Assembly (NCBI RefSeq): GCF_024710485.1 | Contig: NZ_JANJUQ010000019.1 | Location: forward strand, 1-64,000 | Direction of reading: 5' to 3' | DNA: 64,000 nt | DNA from: Flavobacterium sp. | GTDB lineage: Bacteria > Bacteroidota > Bacteroidia > Flavobacteriales > Flavobacteriaceae | Shown: positions 52,737 to 60,281 of the stretch, piece after piece | Layout of the letters: every line of letters starts with the position of its first letter | Position numbering within the stretch: the first letter of the stretch is position 1 | Notes under the pieces: generated by a model | Database searches by the model: none | The model's input: the letters and a program-made list of their open reading frames with translations, nothing else | What the model was told of the DNA's origin: nothing | Position numbers and translations under genes: made by a program

Positions 52737-53144
52737 CTAATTTCCCCGATAAGTGGCATAGCCGTAAGCAGACAATGTTATGGGAACATGGTAGTGACTA
52801 TCATCTGAAATTTCAAAAACAACTTCGATAAAGGGATAAAAACTTTGAGTCTTATTCTTTTCGAAATAGGCTTTGGTAAAATACCTCAGTTTGTAAACAC
52901 CTAAGTTCGATGTTGAGTGTTTCAAAAAATCCGTTATTCTCCCATTTTGGTCGGTTACTTTCTGATCTACTTGGTGCCATAACTTTGTTTTTTCATCCAT
53001 TTTCTCCAAAGTAATGGTAACACCGCTAGCCGGCATCCCTTTACTCACATCAAGAATGTGACTGGACAATTGATATTCGCCTTTTTGAGCAACTACATTT
53101 TTTGACATTAAGGCCAAAAGAAGAAATAATAGCATCTTTTTCAT
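52737..53144 (-). CDS. Secreted hydroxyisourate hydrolase (transthyretin-like)
   Basis: A 135-residue protein with a signal peptide (ending KNVVAQ) and the transthyretin/HIUase fold. SSHILDVSKGMPASGVTITLE carries the N-terminal histidine motif, and HYHVPITLSAYGYATYRGN carries the second histidine and the C-terminal YRG motif (here YRGN, usually YRGS). HIUase opens 5-hydroxyisourate in purine breakdown. A periplasmic form without uricase or OHCU decarboxylase genes nearby is unusual, so another substrate is possible. It follows the HbpS-like gene by 15 bases. Confidence 0.85.
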   Translation of the reverse strand: MKKMLLFLLLALMSKNVVAQKGEYQLSSHILDVSKGMPASGVTITLEKMDEKTKLWHQVDQKVTDQNGRITDFLKHSTSNLGVYKLRYFTKAYFEKNKTQSFYPFIEVVFEISDDSHYHVPITLSAYGYATYRGN

Positions 53145-53159
53145 AACAACATATTTATT

Positions 53160-53672
53160 TTAATTATTTAATACTGAAAGGGTTTGTTTGGCTAATAAAT
53201 CATCCTGTTCCGGACCGCCGCCACCGGCTATACCAATACTCCCCACTAAATTATTATTGATTACAATGGGTACTCCTCCTCCCAATAAAAGCAGTTCTGA
53301 TACAGTACTCAAATAAGATGTATCCGGATTAGTAGCCACATTGCGAGACAATTGCAGCGTAGCAGTTTTAGTGGATAAAGCTGTAAAAGCTTTTCTTTGA
53401 GCCGCTTTTACATTGTGCGGCCCTACTCCATCACCGGATGTTAGTAGTATAACATTCCCTGCCGAATCCAGAACAGCCACAGCTATTTTTTTATCGGATT
53501 CCTCGGCTAACGTATTAGCTCTCAATAATAAGGCCAGCGCACCTTTCTGATTCAAACTACTACTGGGAGTTAAGTAACTGGGAGTTGCCGATTTGGATTG
53601 ACTCCCCTGATGCCCGATTTGTGCCATCAATAAAGTAGTACCGCTTAAAAATAAGAAGAGTATCTTTTTCAT
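53160..53672 (-). CDS. Secreted HbpS/GlcG-like (DUF336) heme-binding protein
   Basis: A 170-residue exported protein with a signal peptide (ending TLLMAQ). The GlcG/HbpS fold is clear: IAVAVLDSAGNVILLTSGDG, AQRKAFTALSTKTAT, LGGGVPIVINNNLVGSIGIAGGGGPEQDD. Family members bind heme or sit in redox-sensing and cofactor-handling systems. It is the first gene of a two-gene operon with HIUase and starts downstream of a perfect FNR-type box. Confidence 0.85.
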   Translation of the reverse strand: MKKILFLFLSGTTLLMAQIGHQGSQSKSATPSYLTPSSSLNQKGALALLLRANTLAEESDKKIAVAVLDSAGNVILLTSGDGVGPHNVKAAQRKAFTALSTKTATLQLSRNVATNPDTSYLSTVSELLLLGGGVPIVINNNLVGSIGIAGGGGPEQDDLLAKQTLSVLNN

Positions 53673-53685
53673 CTGTTTTTTGAAG

Positions 53686-53693
53686 CAAAGATA
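53686..53693 (-). promoter_or_regulatory. Promoter -7 box of the HbpS-HIUase operon
   Basis: TATCTTTG on the minus strand fits TAnnTTTG, with TTGT (53712-53709) as a possible -33 element about 16 bases away. Transcription would start near 53680, 8 bases before the ATG. Confidence 0.5.
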
Positions 53694-53713
53694 TTGCCTC
53701 GAGAGAAAACAAG

Positions 53714-53731
53714 CGTTGATCTATATCAACG
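53714..53731. promoter_or_regulatory. Perfect FNR/CRP-type box
   Basis: CGTTGAT-CTAT-ATCAACG is a perfect 7-bp dyad containing TTGAT-N4-ATCAA, the FNR consensus. Its centre is about 42 bases before the predicted start, the classic class II activator position. A Crp/Fnr family gene ends 4 bases away. Confidence 0.65.
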
Positions 53732-53734
53732 TTT

Positions 53735-54304
53735 TCACAGTTTTGCCTTTATCCTACTCAGGGTGGAAGGTGACATACCCAGGTATGAAGCGGCAATTTT
53801 ATTGGAAACTCTAAGTAATAATTTAGGCTGGTTTTTAATTACCCAGCGCACTTTGCTTAGCGCGTCATACCCTTGAAAGCCGTATATACGCTCCTGAGCG
53901 ACTATAAATCCTAATTCTAAGATTTCAGTGTATATGCGACTAAATGCAGGTTCTGTTTGAACCAAATGGTAGAAATCTTCCCTTTTTATGCAAAGCAGTT
54001 CGGAGGGCTCAAGGGTTTGCAAGTATTCCTTTGCCGGTTGCTGATCTATAAAACTCGGCAAGGCAGTAACAAAAGTGTTTTCAAAGGCAAAATAACGAGA
54101 CAACTCCTGCCCATCCGGAGTAATGGTAAATAACCTAACCGCGCCTTTGTTTACAAAATAGTAATAGGCAGCCACATCATCATATTGAATCAGGATTTGA
54201 TTGCGTTTGGTTTGGATTTTAGTAAAGCGAGACACTATAGCTTCTAATCTTACAGAATCTATTGGTGCTTTGCTTAAAATAAATTGCCATAAGACTTTAT
54301 ACAT
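53735..54304 (-). CDS. Crp/Fnr-family transcriptional regulator
   Basis: A 189-residue regulator. A cyclic-nucleotide-binding-like beta barrel (about 20-115, IQYDDVAAYYYFVNKGAVRLF) is followed by a dimer helix and a C-terminal HTH ending NKIAASYLGMSPSTLSRIKAKL. The recognition helix has TLSR, as in FNR-type readers of TTGAT, but with Ser where FNR has Glu. No N-terminal cysteine cluster for an Fe-S sensor is seen. The FNR-type box next to it is its likely target. Confidence 0.85.
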   Translation of the reverse strand: MYKVLWQFILSKAPIDSVRLEAIVSRFTKIQTKRNQILIQYDDVAAYYYFVNKGAVRLFTITPDGQELSRYFAFENTFVTALPSFIDQQPAKEYLQTLEPSELLCIKREDFYHLVQTEPAFSRIYTEILELGFIVAQERIYGFQGYDALSKVRWVIKNQPKLLLRVSNKIAASYLGMSPSTLSRIKAKL

Positions 54305-54408
54305 CAGTTATGAATTACTTGAAAAACAAAAGTAAAAAACCATATTCACTTTTTGGGCATAAAAAGAACATCACTAGAATTTTAAAATTTTGTTATTGAC
54401 ATAGTATC

Positions 54409-55527
54409 TTAATAATACTCAATCTCATAAACCACTTCTCTCTGTTTCGATTTTCCTGAATAGGTTGTAATGGTCTTGATCAAATGGTCATACTCATTAT
54501 AAATGTATTCCGTTTGCAAATTCCCTTTCTCATCTGTTGTTTCTGTTTTTGCCAACGAATCATTTTCCGAATGAAAATAGTAGGTAAAACTAAAATTACC
54601 CTGTTGCCTACTCAAGCCCTCTTGGATCTCAGAATATTTTAAGAGATTGTTTTCATATTTTTTAGTGCGTTTGGTTTGAGAGGTTACCATACCATCGGAA
54701 TTGTTCTTTTTAATTTCAATGAAAGTAATTAAATTTTTGTCTTTATCGTAGGCATAACTCCTTTCAATGGTTTCATTATTGTCTTTTAAAACCTTTTTTA
54801 TCAACAGTCTGTTTTTATACTCTAGCTCAACCCATTTATATGATTTTTTCTCTTTCAACACATTGTTTTCAAAGATGCTTTTAGTAGATTCTGAAAAAAC
54901 AATTTGGTTATCCTTGTTGTACTTATAAATCCTCTCAATAACTACTTTTGTCTTTGTATCTGCTTGACTAATTTGTTCATTTCGAACTAAATTCTCACCG
55001 GAATAGTAAAAATGGTTGACGTAAGCTCCGGTAACATCTGTAGTAGAAACCAATCTGTTTTTTTTGTCATAATACTGATTTCCGGTTACCCTTAAGGTGC
55101 TGTCTTTTTCTAATTTATAGGAGATTCCTTTTAAGATGTTTCCCTTACTGTCAAGAGTCAATTTGGTAGATGTTATTTCATCGGGTAGCTTGGTATTTCC
55201 GCTCTGAGTATGCTTATACGTTTTTTTTCTGGTAAACTCAACTATCTTATCTCCTTTGTATTTAGTAATCGTACTTATGGTAAAATCATTCCAATAAACA
55301 GTTCTCTCAATGTGTCTCCCTATCGAATCAAATTTATCAACGGTCGGATTGCCATCACCGCGTTTGGTGATTTGTTTGAAAGGCTTTTTCGAAAAAAACC
55401 ATCTATCTCCCGGATTTTCAGTATTTTGAAAGGAATTTTCTAAATCAAAATTAGGCGTAGGGTCATTAATTTGTCCCGAACAGAAAGTTGAGATTAATAA
55501 AACGGCCTGATACAATAGTTTTTTCAT
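54409..55527 (-). CDS. Secreted protein with YD-repeat-like strands
   Basis: I recognise no named family. A signal peptide (about 1-19, ending TFCSGQ) precedes 350 residues of repeated short beta-hairpin units such as DSKGNILKGISYKLE, YDKKNRLVSTTD, YNKDNQIVFSE, YDKDKNLITFIE and YNEYDHLIKTITT. These resemble YD/RHS-type repeats and are spaced about 20-35 residues apart. It is probably a periplasmic or outer-membrane associated structural protein. It starts 4 bases after the end of the next secreted-protein gene, so they form a pair. Confidence 0.7.
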   Translation of the reverse strand: MKKLLYQAVLLISTFCSGQINDPTPNFDLENSFQNTENPGDRWFFSKKPFKQITKRGDGNPTVDKFDSIGRHIERTVYWNDFTISTITKYKGDKIVEFTRKKTYKHTQSGNTKLPDEITSTKLTLDSKGNILKGISYKLEKDSTLRVTGNQYYDKKNRLVSTTDVTGAYVNHFYYSGENLVRNEQISQADTKTKVVIERIYKYNKDNQIVFSESTKSIFENNVLKEKKSYKWVELEYKNRLLIKKVLKDNNETIERSYAYDKDKNLITFIEIKKNNSDGMVTSQTKRTKKYENNLLKYSEIQEGLSRQQGNFSFTYYFHSENDSLAKTETTDEKGNLQTEYIYNEYDHLIKTITTYSGKSKQREVVYEIEYY

Positions 55528-55531
55528 TCGG

Positions 55532-56683
55532 TTACTTTATTTTTTCAACCAGTTTCATGAATTGGTGATAGTATTGCATTACTCCGGAAAAACTCCAATT
55601 TTGAACCGTTGGCTTCATCACCGCACCGCTCATGTTTTTCCAATCAAAAACATAATAAGAAAAGTGCTCTCCCGTTGGAGGTTCAATTTTAATGATGTTG
55701 GGCTGATTATCTTTGAAATAAAAAGTTTCTTTGAAGTATTTGTTTTCGCGATTGTAGATGTTGTAAATGATTTTTTGAATTTGGTCCTTTTTCTTGTAAA
55801 CGATAAGGGTGTTTTTAGACAATGGATTTCTCCAGTAATCGTAATCATCTTTGATGGTTGTGGGCTTCAGTAATTTGTCTTGGTCAATTTTGAGAACCAA
55901 GCTGTCTGCATTTTCAAAAAAATCATCGTCTAACAAGGCGACTCTAATCCCATACCGTATTTCACCTTCGTATAAAACGTAGCGGAATTTATTTTCAATT
56001 TTCAGTAAAATCAAATTAGTCCTTTGAAAACTCCTGTCATACAAAACTTCATAATCCTCGATTTGGTTCTGAGCCATACAAAACGCTGCAATCTCACTGG
56101 CTTCTGTAAACTGTTTTGTAGTAGACCATTTAAGAAATGATTGCAGGTTAAAGCAAGTCGAAAATTCATTGTACTTTGCGGTCAGCATGTCGATGTACTG
56201 AAGATTTTTTTGGTCTTGTTGTGGGTCGCCGTTGCTTCTTTGAAGTACTATTTTGCTTTCTTCCTGATAAATCCGATACAATCCTAAATCTATATTCGGT
56301 GTTGAATTCCCGGAGCAATTGCCACTTTGAGTCACTTTCTCCAAGTAGAAACAAATGTAATTTTTGTCAATCATTTTATATTTCCCCGTAGAACTGGTAA
56401 AACAATCATTTCCACAGGGAGCGGAATAAGCACTTCTAAAGGTTCCGTCTGGGTTTATGGAGATGTTATTGCCATAATTAAAACGATTTTCACCGATGTT
56501 TTGAGGATAAAGAATGTACTCGTCTATCTTATCATTTACGATTAGTTGGTTTATTTTCCAACTGCCTTGGAAATCGGTAATCTCATGGTTGTTTGTGGCC
56601 GAGTTAAATCCGGGATAATGAACCTGTTTTTGCCCAAAACAGCTATACGAGAGTAATAGAAATAGTAGCAATATTTTTTTCAT
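55532..56683 (-). CDS. Secreted hypothetical protein
   Basis: I recognise no family. ATG 56683 gives a signal peptide (MKKILLLFLLLSYSCFGQ) at the start, which decides against a codon 18 bases upstream. The first half resembles a lipocalin-type start (FQGSWKINQLIVNDKIDEYI), with NPDGTFRS and four cysteines near residues 85-130 that could form disulfides. The second half is rich in charged beta strands. It pairs with the YD-repeat-like gene downstream (4-base gap). Confidence 0.65.
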   Translation of the reverse strand: MKKILLLFLLLSYSCFGQKQVHYPGFNSATNNHEITDFQGSWKINQLIVNDKIDEYILYPQNIGENRFNYGNNISINPDGTFRSAYSAPCGNDCFTSSTGKYKMIDKNYICFYLEKVTQSGNCSGNSTPNIDLGLYRIYQEESKIVLQRSNGDPQQDQKNLQYIDMLTAKYNEFSTCFNLQSFLKWSTTKQFTEASEIAAFCMAQNQIEDYEVLYDRSFQRTNLILLKIENKFRYVLYEGEIRYGIRVALLDDDFFENADSLVLKIDQDKLLKPTTIKDDYDYWRNPLSKNTLIVYKKKDQIQKIIYNIYNRENKYFKETFYFKDNQPNIIKIEPPTGEHFSYYVFDWKNMSGAVMKPTVQNWSFSGVMQYYHQFMKLVEKIK

Positions 56684-56803
56684 AACAATTTCTTTATACA
56701 ATTAAGAGTCATTTTTTTTGGGAAAAGGTTGGAATTCTTACTGATTTTACCTCACTTAACTGATTTAAAACAATCATAAAAGCGCAATAACGCTCGCTTA
56801 GTA

Positions 56804-57448
56804 TCATTTGTTTTCTTCAATTACATGATTAGTATCTTGTCTATTCATTGCTGATTTTTCAAGCATCAAATTCAACTTGCCAAAATCGACCTCAACTTTC
56901 TTATCGGCTTTTGCTATTTCTTGTAAAATCATAAAAGGATTAAATTGTTTTTGTGTAGAATTATAAATATTTACTCTCACAACTAAACCGGCTGAAATCG
57001 CTTTTCCATTTTCATTACCAACCAGACTATTGATGTAATCCGTGTTGTTGATTCTCCCTTTTTTAGTGATATAAACCTCAAACTTTCGTCCATTCGAATC
57101 AATATGATATTTTGAACATTTGAAGCCCTCAATTACCGCCATTTTATCTGCTTTGGTAATTTCAATTTTCGTTCTTGATTTGCCTTTATCATCACGAAAC
57201 TCGAGATTCTGATATTCAATTACCGCCTTGTTTGACTCGATATTGGCTATTTTACCCTTGTAGTAAAGAAAATTCCTTTTCATTTGGATGTTATCAACAA
57301 ATATAATTTCGGGATACTTTGTTGAAATACTCCACAACGTTGTTTTTTTATCTACCAAATACTTGGCTTCATAATCAAAAACTACAGAAGCATACTTGCT
57401 GAAGGTCAAAAAAATAATACTTAGTAACAGCGGTTTAATGCCAGTCAT
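56804..57448 (-). CDS. Secreted hypothetical protein (GLPGLI-like)
   Basis: A 214-residue protein with a hydrophobic N-terminus (about 1-22). The order of elements recalls GLPGLI-family proteins of Bacteroidota: an early VVFDYEAKYLVD strand, a central KMAVIEGFKCSKYHIDSNGRKFEVYIT, and a later helical tail. The GLPGLI motif itself is not seen, so the family is uncertain. The function is unknown. A -7-like TATCTTAG with upstream TTTGACG lies at about 57510-57535 on the minus strand. Confidence 0.6.
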   Translation of the reverse strand: MTGIKPLLLSIIFLTFSKYASVVFDYEAKYLVDKKTTLWSISTKYPEIIFVDNIQMKRNFLYYKGKIANIESNKAVIEYQNLEFRDDKGKSRTKIEITKADKMAVIEGFKCSKYHIDSNGRKFEVYITKKGRINNTDYINSLVGNENGKAISAGLVVRVNIYNSTQKQFNPFMILQEIAKADKKVEVDFGKLNLMLEKSAMNRQDTNHVIEENK

Positions 57449-57591
57449 ATTTTAGGTGTTGGTGCTCACGCCTCTTCGAAAACCTATGATAACGAATGCA
57501 GCGAATTGAGTATTTAGGCTAAGATAATAGTTTTTCGTCAAATGGATTGAGGTAAGAATATCAGACTGTAACAGTTCAGAACTTACAACAG

Positions 57592-58221
57592 TTATCTTTT
57601 TATAACTATTTTCTGGTTTAAGTTTCCGGTTGCTGTTTGAATTCTTACAAAATAAATCCCTTCATTTAATGCCTCTAAATTCAAGGTATTTGTGGCTACT
57701 TCTTTGATGTGATTAACTAACCTACCGGTTTGGTCAAAAATATCTATTTGATCTATTGGTAAAGGACTTCCGTTGTATTCAAGTATTCCTTTGGTTGGAT
57801 TTGGATACAAAAAGTAATCCCCTTTGTTATTTTCAAAATTTTGGTTTGTCAAATAGGATACGGTAGTGGTTTTGTTATCTGTTGTTGCAAAATAATCACA
57901 CGCTGTTTGCGACGTGGAGAGCATTATGGTAACATTCACAGTATACTCGCCTGCTGTTGTTAGTGGAATTAGAAAATTGTTGTCAAAATTCAGAATTGGC
58001 AACGTATTGTCGAACCAATAACAAACAGTCAAATCGATTACATTTCCTGTCACAGTATAAGTGTTACTTAAATAACCCGAACCTGTTCCTGATATAGCTT
58101 TAACATTTACATTAACGCCTCCAACCACAGCAGTAGCGTTTAATTGCGTAATCAAAATGTTCTGGCTGTATGAAAATAAAATCGAACCAAAAGTGACTAT
58201 AATGATTAATAGTTTTTTCAT
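57592..58221 (-). CDS. Secreted protein with T9SS sorting domain
   Basis: A 209-residue protein. A signal peptide (ending LFSYSQ) is followed by about 110 residues of beta-rich sequence with two cysteines (VCYWF, TACDYF). Then comes a type A T9SS sorting domain: YFLYPNPTKGILEYNG, IDIFDQTGRLV, LNEGIYFVRIQT and a basic KIVIKR end. It is likely exported to the surface. The cargo part is unrecognised. Confidence 0.8.
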   Translation of the reverse strand: MKKLLIIIVTFGSILFSYSQNILITQLNATAVVGGVNVNVKAISGTGSGYLSNTYTVTGNVIDLTVCYWFDNTLPILNFDNNFLIPLTTAGEYTVNVTIMLSTSQTACDYFATTDNKTTTVSYLTNQNFENNKGDYFLYPNPTKGILEYNGSPLPIDQIDIFDQTGRLVNHIKEVATNTLNLEALNEGIYFVRIQTATGNLNQKIVIKR

Positions 58222-58288
58222 GATATTTTAAAATTAACAAATGTCACTTTCCGTTTTGTTTTTTTGAAGATAACAGGCGTATAGCATC

Positions 58289-58873
58289 TTACTGCTCTTT
58301 CGGACTCTTTTTGCCGCTGATAATTTTTGAGATGAGTCCTTGTTGAGACGTGAATTCAGCATAAAAGACACCGGCTAAGTGAATAAGAATAAATGGAATG
58401 AGGTAATAAAGCGACAACTCATGTATTTCCTCCATGAAATCCTTCATGTCTTTCGGACCAAATTTAATGATCAAACCGGTAATTAAAGATATGGCAAAAC
58501 AAAAATAAAAAACCAAATAAACCCAATATTGAAACTTAACCTTGGTTGACAATTGGTTGTTGAAAGGATTAGAAAACTTCATCGATCCAAAAAATGGAAG
58601 CATCAGCCTTAAGAAAAACAATCCGGTTAAAACATAACCAAGATAGATATGCCAATCCCACATGGGCTTTCTGATTTGTTTGGCTAGAACAATAAGCTCA
58701 TCTCGTGATAAGGTTTGGTCTTTTGTGGCCAAGTAGTTTTGAATGATGTCAGCTACATTGTCCTTATTCATCCAAGTCAATCTTAAAAAGATGGTAACGA
58801 GCAATAGCAACATGTTGATGGCAATCGCCCAATGCATGATTCGGTAAATTCCGGAGTAGCTTTTATGTTCCAT
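58289..58873 (-). CDS. Cytochrome b561 family membrane protein
   Basis: A 194-residue di-heme b-type cytochrome. Four membrane helices are seen (about 10-30, 72-95, 112-135, 152-175). Histidines suited to axial heme ligation are in RIMHWAIAINM, WDWHIYLGYVL, EEIHELSLYY and ILIHLAGVFY. Family members pass electrons from quinol or low-potential donors to periplasmic partners. A promoter-bearing repeat lies about 100 bases upstream. Confidence 0.87.
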   Translation of the reverse strand: MEHKSYSGIYRIMHWAIAINMLLLLVTIFLRLTWMNKDNVADIIQNYLATKDQTLSRDELIVLAKQIRKPMWDWHIYLGYVLTGLFFLRLMLPFFGSMKFSNPFNNQLSTKVKFQYWVYLVFYFCFAISLITGLIIKFGPKDMKDFMEEIHELSLYYLIPFILIHLAGVFYAEFTSQQGLISKIISGKKSPKEQ

Positions 58874-58972
58874 AATTCAGTCTATTATATTTTTACTATC
58901 AATGACAATACAAAGTTTAACGTTTCGCTGCTTACCGAATATCGGATACCGGCGAACTGCTTACATAACGCT

Positions 58973-59006
58973 AAGGTAAAGTTTTTACGCGAAAAATAGA
59001 GTTGAA
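58973..59006 (-). repeat. Promoter-bearing intergenic repeat, copy 1
   Basis: 34 bases agree at 30 positions with 59766-59799. Read on the minus strand they contain TATTTTTC and TACCTTAG, close to a -33/-7 pair. Both copies lie about 100 bases before a minus-strand gene start and are followed by imperfect hairpin sequence ending in an AAACGTTA word. The rest of 58874-59123 holds no gene. Confidence 0.5.
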
Positions 59007-59123
59007 TTTAAGAAAATCAAGCTGTAGCCGATAACCAATCTTAGTATTTGTCATTTTATTGATATCGGTTCCCGGCAAACCAGACATAGCCTTCAATTTG
59101 CTTATATTCTGTTGGTACCGAAT

Positions 59124-59669
59124 TTAAAATTTTAGCATATTTTCTTTATACATAGTAAAACTTTCTTTCAGAATTTTAATGGCAGTTTCCCTATCTAAAA
59201 AATCTTCAACAACAACTGTTTTTTTCTCCAGTTTTTTATAATCTTCAAAAAAACTTCTCATCTCCGAAATAAAATGAGAGGGAAGTTCTGAAATGTCATT
59301 GATGTGACTCACACTCGGGTCACCTGCAGCCACAGCAATTATTTTGTCGTCTGCTTCTCCGTTGTCAAGCATTCGCATTACCCCTATTACTTTAGCGGGA
59401 ACAATACACATCGGAACTACGTCAATTTGCGATAAAATAAGAATGTCCAGCGGATCTTTGTCATCACAATAAGTCTGCGGAATAAATCCATAGTTAGCCG
59501 GATAGTAAACAGAAGAGTAAAGTACTCTGTCAAGAAGTAAAAGGCCGCTCTCTTTGTCAAGTTCATATTTTGCTCTTGTTCCTTTCGGGATTTCAATTAT
59601 GCCATTAACAATTTCAGGTAAATTGTCTCCTGGTGAAACGTCATGCCATGGATTAAATTTATTTTTCAT
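59124..59669 (-). CDS. ppa: Inorganic pyrophosphatase (family I)
   Basis: A soluble pyrophosphatase of 181 residues from ATG 59669 ([15 protein letters not shown], the usual family start). An upstream in-frame extension would have an unlikely N-terminus. Catalytic blocks are [39 protein letters not shown] with the metal-binding aspartates, and [14 protein letters not shown]. It drives biosynthesis by removing pyrophosphate. The promoter-bearing repeat copy 2 lies about 97 bases upstream. Confidence 0.93.
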   Translation of the reverse strand: MKNKFNPWHDVSPGDNLPEIVNGIIEIPKGTRAKYELDKESGLLLLDRVLYSSVYYPANYGFIPQTYCDDKDPLDILILSQIDVVPMCIVPAKVIGVMRMLDNGEADDKIIAVAAGDPSVSHINDISELPSHFISEMRSFFEDYKKLEKKTVVVEDFLDRETAIKILKESFTMYKENMLKF

Positions 59670-59765
59670 ACTATTTTGTATTGAATCTTTTTTCAGATAA
59701 GGTTGTTCTAACGTTTTTACAGCTATCAAGCTATAGCCAAGCTGTCCAACAGCTAACAGTCGACA

Positions 59766-59799
59766 AAGGTAAAGTTTTTAAGTGAAAAATAGTCTTGAA
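59766..59799 (-). repeat. Promoter-bearing intergenic repeat, copy 2
   Basis: Second copy of the 34-base block at 58973. Here the minus strand has an exact TACCTTTG -7 box. The predicted start near 59757 leaves a leader of about 88 bases with AGCT-rich imperfect hairpins before ppa. Confidence 0.55.
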
Positions 59800-59846
59800 A
59801 CCCCGAAATTCCGACTAAAGCGGTTACGGCTGTTTATCAGCAGTTT

Positions 59847-60157
59847 TTATTTATATCCTATGGGATTACTTGAACTTGAAGATTGTTCCCTCTTAGTAAT
59901 TTCTTCTAAAAAATTCGCTAGCCTATTTTTTATATATTCTTCTAATTTTCTCAGGTGAAGTCTCTTCAATATGAAAAATTTCCATTTCCGATACCCCACT
60001 CTTCAATGTAGTAAATTCGATAAAAACAATTATATTACCATTATAAGATTGCGAGAAAAACAATCGGGCACCATACTTTAAATAATCTTCAGAAGCATTA
60101 TTGGATTTATATTTTAATTCTTACTATTTCACTAACAATCAAATAAACCTTTTTCAA
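59847..60157 (-). pseudogene. Frameshifted small protein gene
   Basis: Read on the minus strand, three frames join into one plausible protein of about 104 residues. It starts KKVYLIVSEIVRIK, shifts frame near 60115 to KYKSNNASEDYLKYGARLFF and SQSYNGNIIVFIEFTTLKSG, shifts again near 59945 to LEEYIKNRLANFLEEITK, and ends in a serine run and GYK. The start codon is TTG. Two indels explain the breaks. I recognise no family. It fills most of the 59730-60240 gap. Confidence 0.5.
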
Positions 60158-60212
60158 CAATTAAACTACAGCCGGAACATGATTCCAATTAAACCGGTTC
60201 AAAAATTATGAC

Positions 60213-60220
60213 TACATTTG
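60213..60220 (+). promoter_or_regulatory. Promoter -7 box of the P-type ATPase gene
   Basis: TACATTTG fits TAnnTTTG. The predicted start near 60227 leaves a leader of about 55 bases to ATG 60282. Confidence 0.5.
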
Positions 60221-60281
60221 AATCAACCGGCATAACACCGATAATTTGAAAACGCCTTTCCATTATAGTCTTTCCTTACCT

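Noticed and set aside
52689-52808. 40-codon plus-strand frame after the last response regulator
   Set aside because: It overlaps the 3' end of the HIUase gene on the other strand, has no promoter, and its sequence follows from the antisense of a real gene.
58900-59850. Integron attC sites
   Set aside because: The AACGTTA-ended hairpins looked like attC, but only one copy fits GTTRRRY and no matching RYYYAAC partner is placed correctly. No integrase gene is in the window.
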